Of a DNA stretch of 34,459 nucleotides, positions 24,877-33,330 are shown one piece after another. Within the stretch, counting starts at the first letter, position 1, and each line of letters opens with the position of its first letter. The DNA comes from Acidobacteriota bacterium (lineage in GTDB: Bacteria; Acidobacteriota; JAAYUB01; JAMOQF01). The DNA is taken from NCBI GenBank assembly GCA_027064125.1, contig JAMOQF010000168.1, forward strand, positions 1 through 34,459, read 5' to 3'. The notes below the pieces were generated by a model. That model did not search any database and was not told the DNA's origin. It was given only the letters and a program-made list of their open reading frames with translations. The position numbers were made by a program, and so were the translations under genes.

Positions 24877-27164
24877 TTTACTTTCCCTCCAAATGGTAAC
24901 CAGATAGTATAGTATTTATCCACATAAATATCACTCTTTTTTAATTTCAATTTTACCGAAGCAATTTCACCAATCTTTCTCTCTATATCTTTTCTCAATA
25001 CATCAAGTTCCCTATTAAATTCAGTTTCAAGTGCCTCTATTTCCTCCTTAATGACATCCATCTCAGATTCAAGTTTTTTAACCTTTAGTTCCATTTTTTT
25101 AGTCAATCTCCTCTTTCTTGCCGCCTTTGAAACTATAGTTCTCGATCTGGAACCAAGAAAAAAAGAAAGAAGAGATTCTCCCGCACTAAGATATTCTTCC
25201 CTTTTTCTACCTTCATATTCCTTTTTAGCTATTTCATAATCAAAATTTTTCTTTTCAAGTTTTTCCTTTAACCTCAATAATTTTTTCCCATACCTATTTC
25301 TCAACTTTTCCGATTTAGCCTCAAGTATATTTTCCAACTCATCCCTCAACCTATTTAGAAATTCCTCCCTCGATTCACCCAGGTCACTATGCATTTTGAA
25401 AAATTTATTTACATAAATAACAACATTTTCCTCCCTGTACACATCCACAATTGCACTTTTTAAAAGATTTTCAAGATATTTCTCATCCTTAAATTCATAA
25501 GATATATCGGAGTATCTGGCAAAATCTGGAATAGATGGTGATAAATCCTTTACTGAAAAACCATATAAGTTTTTCCACTCCCCAATTAAATTCTCATTTA
25601 AAGGCCCATAAATCCTATAAAAGAGCATATTTCTGTATATACCATATTTTGAGGAGGTAAAATTAGCAGTAAGTTTTGCAAGGATGTATGGGTAAAAAAC
25701 ACTCTCTTCTTCAAACTCGGGATATAACGCGGAAAATTTCTGATAAACAGGATTATCTCTTGTTATTACGTATATATCACCATCTCCAACCCCGTCTACT
25801 CTATCATTTGAAATGGTTTCACTTAATATTTTTTCCGCCGGAAAATTTTTTTTCAAGTCAAAATTTCGTATCTCATCGAGGGTTATGGGCCCTCTTAAAT
25901 AACTAATAGCCCATCTTGTGGTAATCTTTTCAATTTCCCCCCTCTTACTATTTCTATAAATAAACTCCCTCTGTTTTAATCCACTAATTTTCTGTGATAA
26001 AAGTTTTCTGTCAATCCCCCCTCCAGAAAAATCCATGCCATCGAGAAGTCTTTTTTGATCCTGTTTTGTTATGAGTCTTCCTATGAACCATACCCCCATA
26101 TTACCTATTGCCTTATAATCAATGTCTACCGGATTCTGAGTGGAAAGAATTACACCGAGTCCAAAGGCCCTTGCCTGTTTTAATAAAGTCATTAAAGCCC
26201 TTTTTGTTGGAGGATTGTCAGGATATGGTGGGACATAACCAAAAACCTCATCAAAATATAAGACATATCTTAAATCATCACTACCACTTAAACTTCTAAT
26301 ATAAGTCAATATCTGCGATAAAAGAAGGGAAATTGCAAACATCCTCTCCTTTTCGCTCAGGTGGGCAATGTAAAAAATGGAACATCTGGGCCTTCCATCA
26401 CTACTCTCAAGCATATTTCTTACATTAAACCTTTCTCCTTTAAACCAATCAGCCATATATGGAGAGGCCACAAGGGAATTCATTTTAAAAGCCAACTCCA
26501 TTCTATCATCCCGGGGATAAATTTTGTCCACCTTAAAAACCCCTATCTTTTCAAAAGGGGGATCTTGAATCGCCGAAATAAGTGTATCAAAGCCTATTTC
26601 TACCCCCTTTCTGGAAAAGTAATCTATTATTGTGGAAAGTAAAAGAGACTCCCTATTTAAAGCACCTCCTCCCTTTACACCTATAAGAGAAAGAATGGAA
26701 TCCACAACAACAGAAAGGGTTTCCTTCCCTTTAACTCCAGATAAAATTCCTCCTATATTTAAAGGAATCCCTGCCTCAGAATTGGGGGTAAAAATTGAAT
26801 AGATAACATTGTCCTTGATGGATTCCATATAATTTGAATCAATCCCCCATCTAAAAAGCCCCTCCCTCCACTTCTTGGATTCACTCTCAGCCACTTCATC
26901 GCTTCCACCCTTCACCCATTTCTTAAAAGATTCTATGGAAAAATCTGGAAAATTTAAGAGGAGATTTGTCAAATCTCCCTTTACATCTATGGCTATAACA
27001 GACTTACCCTCTTTTAAAAGTTCCTCAATCATAATTATACCCAGAGCCGTTTTACCACTACCTGTCATACCAACTATCATACCGTGGGTTGTTAAATCTT
27101 TACTTTTCAATAAAAACCTATTGGAGATCTCATTCCTCTCATTTAAGATGCCTCCAATATACAC
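24873..27164 (-). CDS. HerA/DUF87-like ATPase with long C-terminal coiled coil
   Basis: P-loop ATPase of the HerA/FtsK superfamily, 763 residues. Walker A is GMTGSGKT (32-39), followed by the strand KSVIAIDVKGDLTNLL. Walker B is YVLYFDEVFGYVPP near residue 300-310, followed by the sensor region LGVILSTQNPVDIDYKAIGN and GRLITKQDQKRLLDG. Residues from about 590 are highly charged, with coiled coil at about 605-660 and 690-745 around SFFLGSRSRTIVSKAARKRR. HerA proteins often pair with the nuclease NurA or with defence nucleases, but none is adjacent. Here the partners are a secreted repeat protein and a sensor kinase, so a DNA role is not assured; force-generating or scaffold roles are possible. 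The start is GTG, with AGGAGG 6 nt before it, 1 nt after the kinase stop. Confidence 0.82.
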   Translation of the reverse strand: MYIGGILNERNEISNRFLLKSKDLTTHGMIVGMTGSGKTALGIIMIEELLKEGKSVIAIDVKGDLTNLLLNFPDFSIESFKKWVKGGSDEVAESESKKWREGLFRWGIDSNYMESIKDNVIYSIFTPNSEAGIPLNIGGILSGVKGKETLSVVVDSILSLIGVKGGGALNRESLLLSTIIDYFSRKGVEIGFDTLISAIQDPPFEKIGVFKVDKIYPRDDRMELAFKMNSLVASPYMADWFKGERFNVRNMLESSDGRPRCSIFYIAHLSEKERMFAISLLLSQILTYIRSLSGSDDLRYVLYFDEVFGYVPPYPDNPPTKRALMTLLKQARAFGLGVILSTQNPVDIDYKAIGNMGVWFIGRLITKQDQKRLLDGMDFSGGGIDRKLLSQKISGLKQREFIYRNSKRGEIEKITTRWAISYLRGPITLDEIRNFDLKKNFPAEKILSETISNDRVDGVGDGDIYVITRDNPVYQKFSALYPEFEEESVFYPYILAKLTANFTSSKYGIYRNMLFYRIYGPLNENLIGEWKNLYGFSVKDLSPSIPDFARYSDISYEFKDEKYLENLLKSAIVDVYREENVVIYVNKFFKMHSDLGESREEFLNRLRDELENILEAKSEKLRNRYGKKLLRLKEKLEKKNFDYEIAKKEYEGRKREEYLSAGESLLSFFLGSRSRTIVSKAARKRRLTKKMELKVKKLESEMDVIKEEIEALETEFNRELDVLRKDIERKIGEIASVKLKLKKSDIYVDKYYTIWLPFGGKVK

Positions 27165-27165
27165 A

Positions 27166-28986
27166 CTAAACCTCCTGATTATTAAAAAAGATTATATTTA
27201 CCTCGGTACCTTCACCCTTTTTAGAAATGATCTCCACATCCCCTCCATAGGAAACCACAATTTTTCTAACAAGGGCAAGCCCCAACCCCACACCCCATGA
27301 CTTTGTGGTAAAAAATGGTGTAAAAATTTTGTCCATATCCTTCTCATCTATACCAATTCCATTGTCTTTAATTTTAATTATATTCCCCCTTTCAGAATCC
27401 TTATAAATAGATATCTCTATCCTCTTTTCCCTTTCACCAACCATGTTTAAAAAAGATTCTATACTATTTTGAATCAAATTCTCAATAGATCTCATAAACA
27501 ACACTCTATCTCCAGTAATTTCAAAACAATCCCTTTTTTCAAGTAAAATTTCTATGTCATTCAGTATATCCTCTTTTTTTTCAATAACCTCTTCAACTAC
27601 CTCGCACACATTAAAAACCTCTCCAGATGCCTCAAGGGGCCTTGAGAAATCCAGAAAATCAGTAACAATTTTATTTAAATTTTCAACCTCCTTCATCAAA
27701 AAATCATACCTCTTTCTATTTTCACCTTTTCCAAGGATTTCACCAAACATTTGAAGATATCCAGAAATTGTCGAAAGAGAATTCTTAAACTCATGTGCAA
27801 TTCCAGCAGACATCTGCCCCATCTGTGATAACTGTTCTTTTGCCTCCAGCCTTTCTTTTAACCTCCTTATCTCAGTGACATCCTCAAAAATCGCAATAAC
27901 ACCATTAAACTCAGAAGATGGGGAAAAATAGGGCAAAAGGCTTATCCTCCATATTCTATCCCCAATTGGGAAAAAATTAATTGCACTTGATTTGTGCTGT
28001 TTGTAAACATTTTTAAATACCTCTATTACCTCTTCACTCCCCTTAAAAATATCTTCAAAATTTTTGTTTTTAAAATAAATTTTGCTTTTCCCAAACACCT
28101 CAAGTCCCATTGAATTACTATCCAAAAAAATCCCTTTATCGTCAAAGGTAAATATTCCTATATTAATGCCCTCTATGAAGTCTCTAAACAATTTTTCAAT
28201 TGTGTCGGCTCTATTTCTCTCCTTTTCATGCATCTTTTTTAATTCAAGTTCCTTTTCCTTTAACCTGGCAATAATTCCTCTAAAAGTGGACAATACAAAA
28301 TCAACCTCATCCTGATCTTTTTTCATTTCAGACGAAACCACATTGGATGTCTTTGCCTCCTTTATTATATTTTCATATGGTGAAACAAGTCTTCTCAAGA
28401 AGTATATAAAAAGGGCAATTAACGAAACCACAAAAACAAGTTGTGAAATGGCTATAAGTTGTGTAATTGTGTCAGAGGGAAATTTAAAAGGAGTTGGAAC
28501 TACATAGTAGATGTAATATTTAACCCTCCCATAATTATCAAAAATGGGATAAAAACAGACAAGGGTATCAATATACCCGCTCAAATAAAAAGAATACCTG
28601 TAGAAAAAGAAATCTCCAGGTGAAGGCAATTCTCCACTTGTCTTTTTAGGATTTAACCTCTCTTTAAATTTTTTTGAAAAGGGAAAATAGGAAACATCGT
28701 ATATCAATCTTTTTTGAGAATCGAAAATCCTTATCAGATATAACTTTTCCTCTGCAGAAAATTTATCAAGTTGTGATCTTTTATATTCACCACTATCAAT
28801 TTTTGAAATTATGTACTTTAACCTCACATTTATCCGCTCAAGCACCACAGAATCCCTATTTAAAGTTATTTCTTTTCTAAGCCTCTTGTTATCCCAGGCA
28901 AGTAAAATATTCATTAAAACAATTGAAATAACCGATATGGAAACCACAAAACCTATGACATAAACCTGTAATCTATACTTTCTCAT
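27166..28986 (-). CDS. Membrane-bound PAS-domain sensor histidine kinase
   Basis: The 606 residues form a complete sensor kinase. TM1 is at about 9-30, a periplasmic sensing domain of about 150 residues follows, and TM2 is at about 180-202. A HAMP-like and coiled-coil stretch leads to a PAS domain (about 265-370, with GINIGIFTFDDKGIFLDSNS). The HisKA helix has the phospho-acceptor His near residue 398 in MGQMSAGIAHEFKNSLSTI. The catalytic domain carries the N box (SIENLIQNSIESF), the G1 box (KIKDNGIGIDEKDMDKIF) and SWGVGLGLALVRKIV. The AHEFKN type of H box resembles NtrB-like kinases that often drive NtrC-family regulators. No response regulator is in the window. It lies 6 nt after pilD and 1 nt before the HerA-like gene, so it is embedded in the operon. 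Confidence 0.93.
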   Translation of the reverse strand: MRKYRLQVYVIGFVVSISVISIVLMNILLAWDNKRLRKEITLNRDSVVLERINVRLKYIISKIDSGEYKRSQLDKFSAEEKLYLIRIFDSQKRLIYDVSYFPFSKKFKERLNPKKTSGELPSPGDFFFYRYSFYLSGYIDTLVCFYPIFDNYGRVKYYIYYVVPTPFKFPSDTITQLIAISQLVFVVSLIALFIYFLRRLVSPYENIIKEAKTSNVVSSEMKKDQDEVDFVLSTFRGIIARLKEKELELKKMHEKERNRADTIEKLFRDFIEGINIGIFTFDDKGIFLDSNSMGLEVFGKSKIYFKNKNFEDIFKGSEEVIEVFKNVYKQHKSSAINFFPIGDRIWRISLLPYFSPSSEFNGVIAIFEDVTEIRRLKERLEAKEQLSQMGQMSAGIAHEFKNSLSTISGYLQMFGEILGKGENRKRYDFLMKEVENLNKIVTDFLDFSRPLEASGEVFNVCEVVEEVIEKKEDILNDIEILLEKRDCFEITGDRVLFMRSIENLIQNSIESFLNMVGEREKRIEISIYKDSERGNIIKIKDNGIGIDEKDMDKIFTPFFTTKSWGVGLGLALVRKIVVSYGGDVEIISKKGEGTEVNIIFFNNQEV

Positions 28987-28992
28987 AAAATC

Positions 28993-29823
28993 CTATCCAG
29001 CCAAAAATTTGGAAATAATTCTCATTCCAAATAAAACGAATAAAACCGCAGTGCCACACAGAAATGTCCCAAAGGGGAGTTCATACATTTTATCCTTTTT
29101 CTTTATAAAAATCAGATAGGCACCCACGAGACCTCCTATTATCCCCCCAATGGAAATAACATAAAATACAAGCATGGGGCCCAAAAGAGCCCCAATAAAT
29201 CCAATGAGAACAATATCCCCATGTCCCAACCCCTCTATTTTCTTTACAAGATAAAAGGAAACCGCAACAATTACAAAAAGCAATATTCCCAAAAAGGCTC
29301 CCATGAAGGATGTTATATAGACCGGGAGATTGAAACTACTCACATCAAGGCCCAGAACTTTAATCACCTTCATCCCTAAAAAACTCTGGGAAATTATAAT
29401 CACATTATATGGTGAAAAAAGGAGGGAGATAAACATACCTCCAAAATTTAAAAGATGGGGAAGAATTCTGTGGTCAAGATCTATAAAGGCAAGTACAATC
29501 AAAATTTCAGATAAAAAAAGAAAAAGAAAAAAAGAGGGAGAAAAAAAGTACTCCCTGTATAAAATTAAAAATAAAACCCCATTTAACAATTCTACAAATG
29601 GGTATCTGAGGGAAATTTTCTCCCCACACTTCCTACACTTTCCCCTTAAAATAATATAACTCAAAATGGGGATATTATCGTAAAAGGCTATTTTTTCACC
29701 ACATTTTGGGCAGTGGGAACGGGGGAAAATAACTGATTCCCCAATGGGGATACGGTAAATACACACATTTAAAAAACTTCCAGCAATGAGACCAAAAATA
29801 AATAGCAAAACTTCAATAAACAT
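28993..29823 (-). CDS. pilD: Prepilin leader peptidase / N-methyltransferase
   Basis: Inner-membrane aspartic protease that cleaves type IV pilin or type II secretion pseudopilin leaders and methylates the new N-terminus. The 276 residues show GSFLNVCIYRIP, the cytoplasmic zinc-type module with two CxxC pairs (Cys38/41 and Cys63/66), which is associated with the methyltransferase domain, and the catalytic Asp pair: Asp115 in FIDLDHRILP and Asp203 in GLGHGDIVLIG. Several membrane helices follow. I chose the ATG at 29823 because AAGGTGA sits 7 nt before it; an upstream in-frame start would add 24 basic residues without family support. It is the first gene of the long minus-strand operon. No pilin or secretin gene is in the window. 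Confidence 0.94.
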   Translation of the reverse strand: MFIEVLLFIFGLIAGSFLNVCIYRIPIGESVIFPRSHCPKCGEKIAFYDNIPILSYIILRGKCRKCGEKISLRYPFVELLNGVLFLILYREYFFSPSFFLFLFLSEILIVLAFIDLDHRILPHLLNFGGMFISLLFSPYNVIIISQSFLGMKVIKVLGLDVSSFNLPVYITSFMGAFLGILLFVIVAVSFYLVKKIEGLGHGDIVLIGFIGALLGPMLVFYVISIGGIIGGLVGAYLIFIKKKDKMYELPFGTFLCGTAVLFVLFGMRIISKFLAG

Positions 29824-29865
29824 TAAGCAATCACCTTCCAATTTCCTTTTAAATATGAAGAAAAT

Positions 29866-29895
29866 ATTATACAATCTTAACTTATATTTACACAA
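29866..29895 (-). promoter_or_regulatory. Possible promoter for the pilD operon
   Basis: On the minus strand TTGTGT (29895-29890) and a perfect TATAAT (29871-29866) are 18 nt apart, about 40 nt before the pilD ATG, inside the 101-nt gap shared with divergent ffh. The -35 is weak. Confidence 0.45.
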
Positions 29896-29924
29896 TACTA
29901 AAGAAAAAAAGGAGAAAATTAGGT

Positions 29925-31499
29925 ATGTTCGATACCCTATCTAAAGGATTTAAAAACATAAAAAACAAATTACAGGGGCTTGAAGAATTAAATGAGAGGG
30001 TAATAGATGATGCGTTGCAGGATGTAAAACGCTCTCTATTGGAAGCAGATGTGGCCTTTGATGTAGTCAAGAAATTTCTCAGAAATGTCAAAGAAAAGGC
30101 AATGGGGGAAACCGTAAGGGTAAAGGTAAAACATAAAGATAAGAAGATTAAAATAAAACCTGAGGACATGTTCATAAAAATTTGTGAGGATGAACTGGTA
30201 AATCTTCTCGGCCCAGTGGATGCTTCACTGAAAATAAATGAATATGAGCCCACCAAGATAATGCTTGTGGGACTTCAGGGATCAGGTAAAACAACAACTG
30301 CCGGCAAAATGGCAAAACTTCTGATGAAAAATGGAAAAAGTGTGTTGCTCGTGGCAGCAGATGTATATAGACCCGCTGCAATAGAACAGTTAAAGGTCAT
30401 TGGCTCACAACTTGGCGTAGATGTGGTTGCAAAAGAGGGAGAAAATCCAGTAAAGATATGTAAAGATGCCATTGAAGTTGCAAAGGAAAAAAACATAGAT
30501 GTGGTAATATTCGATACCGCAGGAAGGCTTGCAATAGATGAAGTTTTAATGAAGGAACTTGAAGAAATAAAAAAAGAGACAAATCCCGAAAATATATTTC
30601 TCGTATGTGATGCAATGATTGGTCAGGATGCAGTTAATATGTCCATGGCCTTTGATAAAAGGCTTGATGTTGACGGATTTATAATGACCAAATTGGATGG
30701 AGACACGAGGGGTGGAGCAATACTCTCAGTTAAGGAGGTAACCGGTAAACCAATTAAATTTGTAGGTATAGGGGAATCCTTAGACAAATTTGAAGAGTTT
30801 AGACCTGAAGGCTATGCGTCGAGAATTCTGGGATTTGGAGATATTGTGGGACTTGTTAAAGATTTTCAGGAAGTGGTGGATGAAAAGGAAGCAGAAGAGG
30901 AACTCAACAGAATATTAAAGGGCGGATTTACAATGGATGATTACTTAAAACAGATAAAGCAACTTCGTAAAATGGGTTCCTTAGATGAAATAATAGAAAA
31001 AATGCCCGGATTCAGCGATTCTCTACCTGAAAACTTTACCTTTGACGAATATGAACTGGTAAAAATAGAAGCCATGATAAACTCCATGACCCCCCTTGAA
31101 AGGGCAAAACCCCAGATAATCAATCAGAGTAGAGCGGCAAGAATTGCAAAAGGTAGCGGAAGGAAAATCAATGAGGTGAGAAATTTAGTTGCACAATTTA
31201 TGTCCATGAAAAAGATGATGGATCAATTTGCTGCAGCATCAGGATTTTTTGGAAAAATTCCCGGCCTGAAACAACTATCCCAATTAAAACAGATGCAAAA
31301 ACTACTTGAAGGAGGAGACCCTTCCAGTTTTTCAGATTTACTGTCAGGATTAAGGGGGTTCAGGAAAAAATTTGATCCCACAGCCTCTTTCAGGGAAATG
31401 TCAAAAGAGGAGAGAAAAAAACTTAAAAATAAAAGAAAAGAACAAAAAAAGGCAAGGAAAAAACAGAAGTCCAAAAATAAGAAGAAAAAGAAAAAATAG
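29925..31499 (+). CDS. ffh: Signal recognition particle GTPase Ffh (SRP54)
   Basis: Binds 4.5S RNA and nascent membrane-protein signals at the ribosome and delivers them to FtsY. The 524 residues run N domain (1 to about 95), G domain (about 105-300; G1 GLQGSGKT at 116-123, with VAADVYRPAAIEQL, IFDTAGRLAID and TKLDGDTRGGA), then M domain (about 325-460; FTMDDYLKQIKQLRKMGSLD and the RNA-binding QSRAARIAKGSGRKINEV). Two oddities are visible. A basic insert follows GETVRVKVKHKDKKIKIKPE in the N-G linker, about eight residues longer than in E. coli. The extreme C-terminus is a Lys-rich tail of about 35 residues. GGAG lies 10 nt before the ATG. The flippase gene starts immediately after the stop. 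Confidence 0.96.
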   Translation: MFDTLSKGFKNIKNKLQGLEELNERVIDDALQDVKRSLLEADVAFDVVKKFLRNVKEKAMGETVRVKVKHKDKKIKIKPEDMFIKICEDELVNLLGPVDASLKINEYEPTKIMLVGLQGSGKTTTAGKMAKLLMKNGKSVLLVAADVYRPAAIEQLKVIGSQLGVDVVAKEGENPVKICKDAIEVAKEKNIDVVIFDTAGRLAIDEVLMKELEEIKKETNPENIFLVCDAMIGQDAVNMSMAFDKRLDVDGFIMTKLDGDTRGGAILSVKEVTGKPIKFVGIGESLDKFEEFRPEGYASRILGFGDIVGLVKDFQEVVDEKEAEEELNRILKGGFTMDDYLKQIKQLRKMGSLDEIIEKMPGFSDSLPENFTFDEYELVKIEAMINSMTPLERAKPQIINQSRAARIAKGSGRKINEVRNLVAQFMSMKKMMDQFAAASGFFGKIPGLKQLSQLKQMQKLLEGGDPSSFSDLLSGLRGFRKKFDPTASFREMSKEERKKLKNKRKEQKKARKKQKSKNKKKKKK

Positions 31500-33041
31500 A
31501 TGGATGAAAAAATAAATAAAAATGATGAGTTGTCAGGAGTTGCAAAGGGGGCACTTTTAGGTTTTGTTGGCCAATTTGTTGAAAAGGGTGTTGGCTTTTT
31601 ATACAACATATTTCTTCCAATCCTTATAGGAATTTCAAATTATGGAATTTATACAATGGCAATTTCCATCACCCACATCGCCACAATCCTATCTTTCGGT
31701 GGACTTACCACCGGCATTGTCAAAAAGGGCAGTGAATTTTTTAGTGAAAAAAAATTTGGGGAACTGTTCTCATTAGTGAAGTTCTCCCTATATTTTTCCA
31801 TCACCACGTCATTAATTTCAATAATTGTAATATTAACCTCTTCAAAATATATATCAGAAATCCTATTTAAATCTAAAAACTTTAAATGGGTTCTTGACAT
31901 ACTTTCCATTTCAATTCCATTTACAATTGTTACCGGAATTTTACTCAGTTTCACAGTGGCTCTGAAAATTGTCAGATACTCAATTGTGGTCAAAAACATT
32001 CTGGAACCAATACTAAAATTCCTTCTCTTTTTATCTCTTTTTGCACTCGGTTTTAAATTAAAAGGGGCAATTTTTTCTTTTACTTTCACCATGATGATCT
32101 GCAGTTTAATATCAATTTTCATTTTTTCTAATGTTAAGAAAAAACTCCCATTGAAAAAGCCCCAAAATATAGATAAAAAGGGACTCTTATCTTTCAGTTT
32201 TCCCTTGATAATTCCCATGCTCTTTTACAACATATTAATGTGGTCAAACACCATCATTCTGGGAATACATGAAAGCAACTACAAAGTGGGATTGTTTTCT
32301 ATAGGTTATAAGATTTCCATGCTATTTCTAATATTCATAAACGCCTTTATAGTCCCCATGGAACCACGTATTTCAAAATTTATTTTAGAAAAAGACATAA
32401 AAGGATTAAAGGAATTTCATCACATAATAACCAGATGGATTTTTTTACTGGGGTTACCAGTTATTTTCTTTATGATCTTTTTCTCAAAGGAGATACTATT
32501 TGCCATAAATCCAAAATTTGAACCAGCCTGGATATTTTTAACAATTCTATCAATTGGTCCCATATTTATCTTTCTAAGCGGTCCCGCATCAAGCATTCTT
32601 GTAATGAGTGGAAAATCAAATTGGCAATTTTACAACACTTTTTCCCTCCTCATATTTAATTTTTTCATGGCAATTGTTCTCACAAGAAACTTAGGTGCAA
32701 CAGGCATTGCAATATCTGTATCTTTAACCTATTTTATTTTTGCAGCCTTAACATCAACTGAGATTTTTAAACTCTTTAAATATATGCCAATTCCAAAATC
32801 CATACTCAAAATTCTACTAATAAATGGAATTCCAATAATATTACTGTTTTTTATAAAAAAAATCTCTTTTTTTTCTTCAAGATGGCAAATAATACCTGAA
32901 ATGGCCATATATTTTGTCTTTATTGCAATTTCCTATCTCATTTTTGAAAGTAAAAATAAAAAAGAGGAAGATTTAACACTTCTCAAAGAAACCTACTACA
33001 GGATAAACGATCACTTTAAAAATCCTGAAAAATATCTCTAA
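31500..33041 (+). CDS. Wzx-like polysaccharide/lipid flippase (MOP superfamily)
   Basis: The 513 residues are almost entirely membrane helices (about 12-14). The N-terminal pattern is typical of oligosaccharide flippases: GALLGFVGQFVEKGVGFLYN, then FLPILIGISNYGIYTMAISI and LSFGGLTTGIVKKGSEF. Such proteins move undecaprenol-linked oligosaccharides or similar lipids across the inner membrane. The mid-protein NTIILGIHESNYKVGLFSIGYK matches the repeat start of the second six-helix bundle. The ATG abuts the ffh stop with no spacer and no clear SD, so it depends on ffh translation. No glycosyltransferase genes are adjacent, so its substrate is unknown; the YfhO-family protein about 17 kb to the left is the only other envelope-glycan candidate. 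A MurJ-type lipid II flippase is less likely but not excluded. Confidence 0.85.
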   Translation: MDEKINKNDELSGVAKGALLGFVGQFVEKGVGFLYNIFLPILIGISNYGIYTMAISITHIATILSFGGLTTGIVKKGSEFFSEKKFGELFSLVKFSLYFSITTSLISIIVILTSSKYISEILFKSKNFKWVLDILSISIPFTIVTGILLSFTVALKIVRYSIVVKNILEPILKFLLFLSLFALGFKLKGAIFSFTFTMMICSLISIFIFSNVKKKLPLKKPQNIDKKGLLSFSFPLIIPMLFYNILMWSNTIILGIHESNYKVGLFSIGYKISMLFLIFINAFIVPMEPRISKFILEKDIKGLKEFHHIITRWIFLLGLPVIFFMIFFSKEILFAINPKFEPAWIFLTILSIGPIFIFLSGPASSILVMSGKSNWQFYNTFSLLIFNFFMAIVLTRNLGATGIAISVSLTYFIFAALTSTEIFKLFKYMPIPKSILKILLINGIPIILLFFIKKISFFSSRWQIIPEMAIYFVFIAISYLIFESKNKKEEDLTLLKETYYRINDHFKNPEKYL

Positions 33042-33060
33042 ATTTTAAATAACTCTAAAC

Positions 33061-33088
33061 TTGATTTAATCTGAAAATAAATTATAAT
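33061..33088 (+). promoter_or_regulatory. Promoter of tRNA-Val
   Basis: TTGATT (33061-33066) and a perfect TATAAT (33083-33088) are 16 nt apart. The expected transcription start is a few bases before the mature tRNA at 33098. Confidence 0.6.
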
Positions 33089-33097
33089 TTCCATTGT

Positions 33098-33172
33098 GGA
33101 CAGGTAGTTCAGTGGGAGAACGCCCGTCTCACACGCGGGAGGTCACCGGTTCAATCCCGGTCCTGTCCACCA
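33098..33172 (+). tRNA. tRNA-Val (anticodon CAC)
   Basis: All arms fold. The acceptor is GGACAGG with CCTGTCC (7 bp). The D arm is GTTC-AGTGGGA-GAAC. The anticodon stem CCCGT/GCGGG (last pair T.G) closes the loop CTCACAC. The T arm is ACCGG-TTCAATC-CCGGT. The anticodon CAC at 33130-33132 reads GTG valine codons. Discriminator A is followed by an encoded CCA. The molecule is 75 nt with a 5-nt variable loop. Confidence 0.96.
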
Positions 33173-33330
33173 TATCTCTATCTTTAATTTCATTTTTACC
33201 AATAAGGCAATGAAAATTTAAACTTTATAAGACAACTGAACAGGCATTTTAAAATTAATTGTATCAGGTAAAAAATTTCCCACAACAATCCCACTGTAAT
33301 TGCATCAGGAATTTTGATTTTACTTGATAA

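Noticed and set aside
24873-27164. A HerA-based anti-phage defence system
   Set aside because: No nuclease, Sir2, NurA or other defence gene is adjacent, and the neighbours are envelope and housekeeping genes; there is no positive evidence for defence.
31223-31620. Long antisense frames over the end of ffh and start of the flippase gene
   Set aside because: They are Phe/Ser-rich mirror images of the Lys-rich Ffh tail, a common artefact.
33173-33330. An integration site or mobile element next to tRNA-Val
   Set aside because: I saw no integrase and no repeat of the tRNA 3' end in the window. The 158-nt gap holds only AT-rich sequence and vague motif look-alikes (TATCAGGTAAAAAA, CATCAGGAATTTT).
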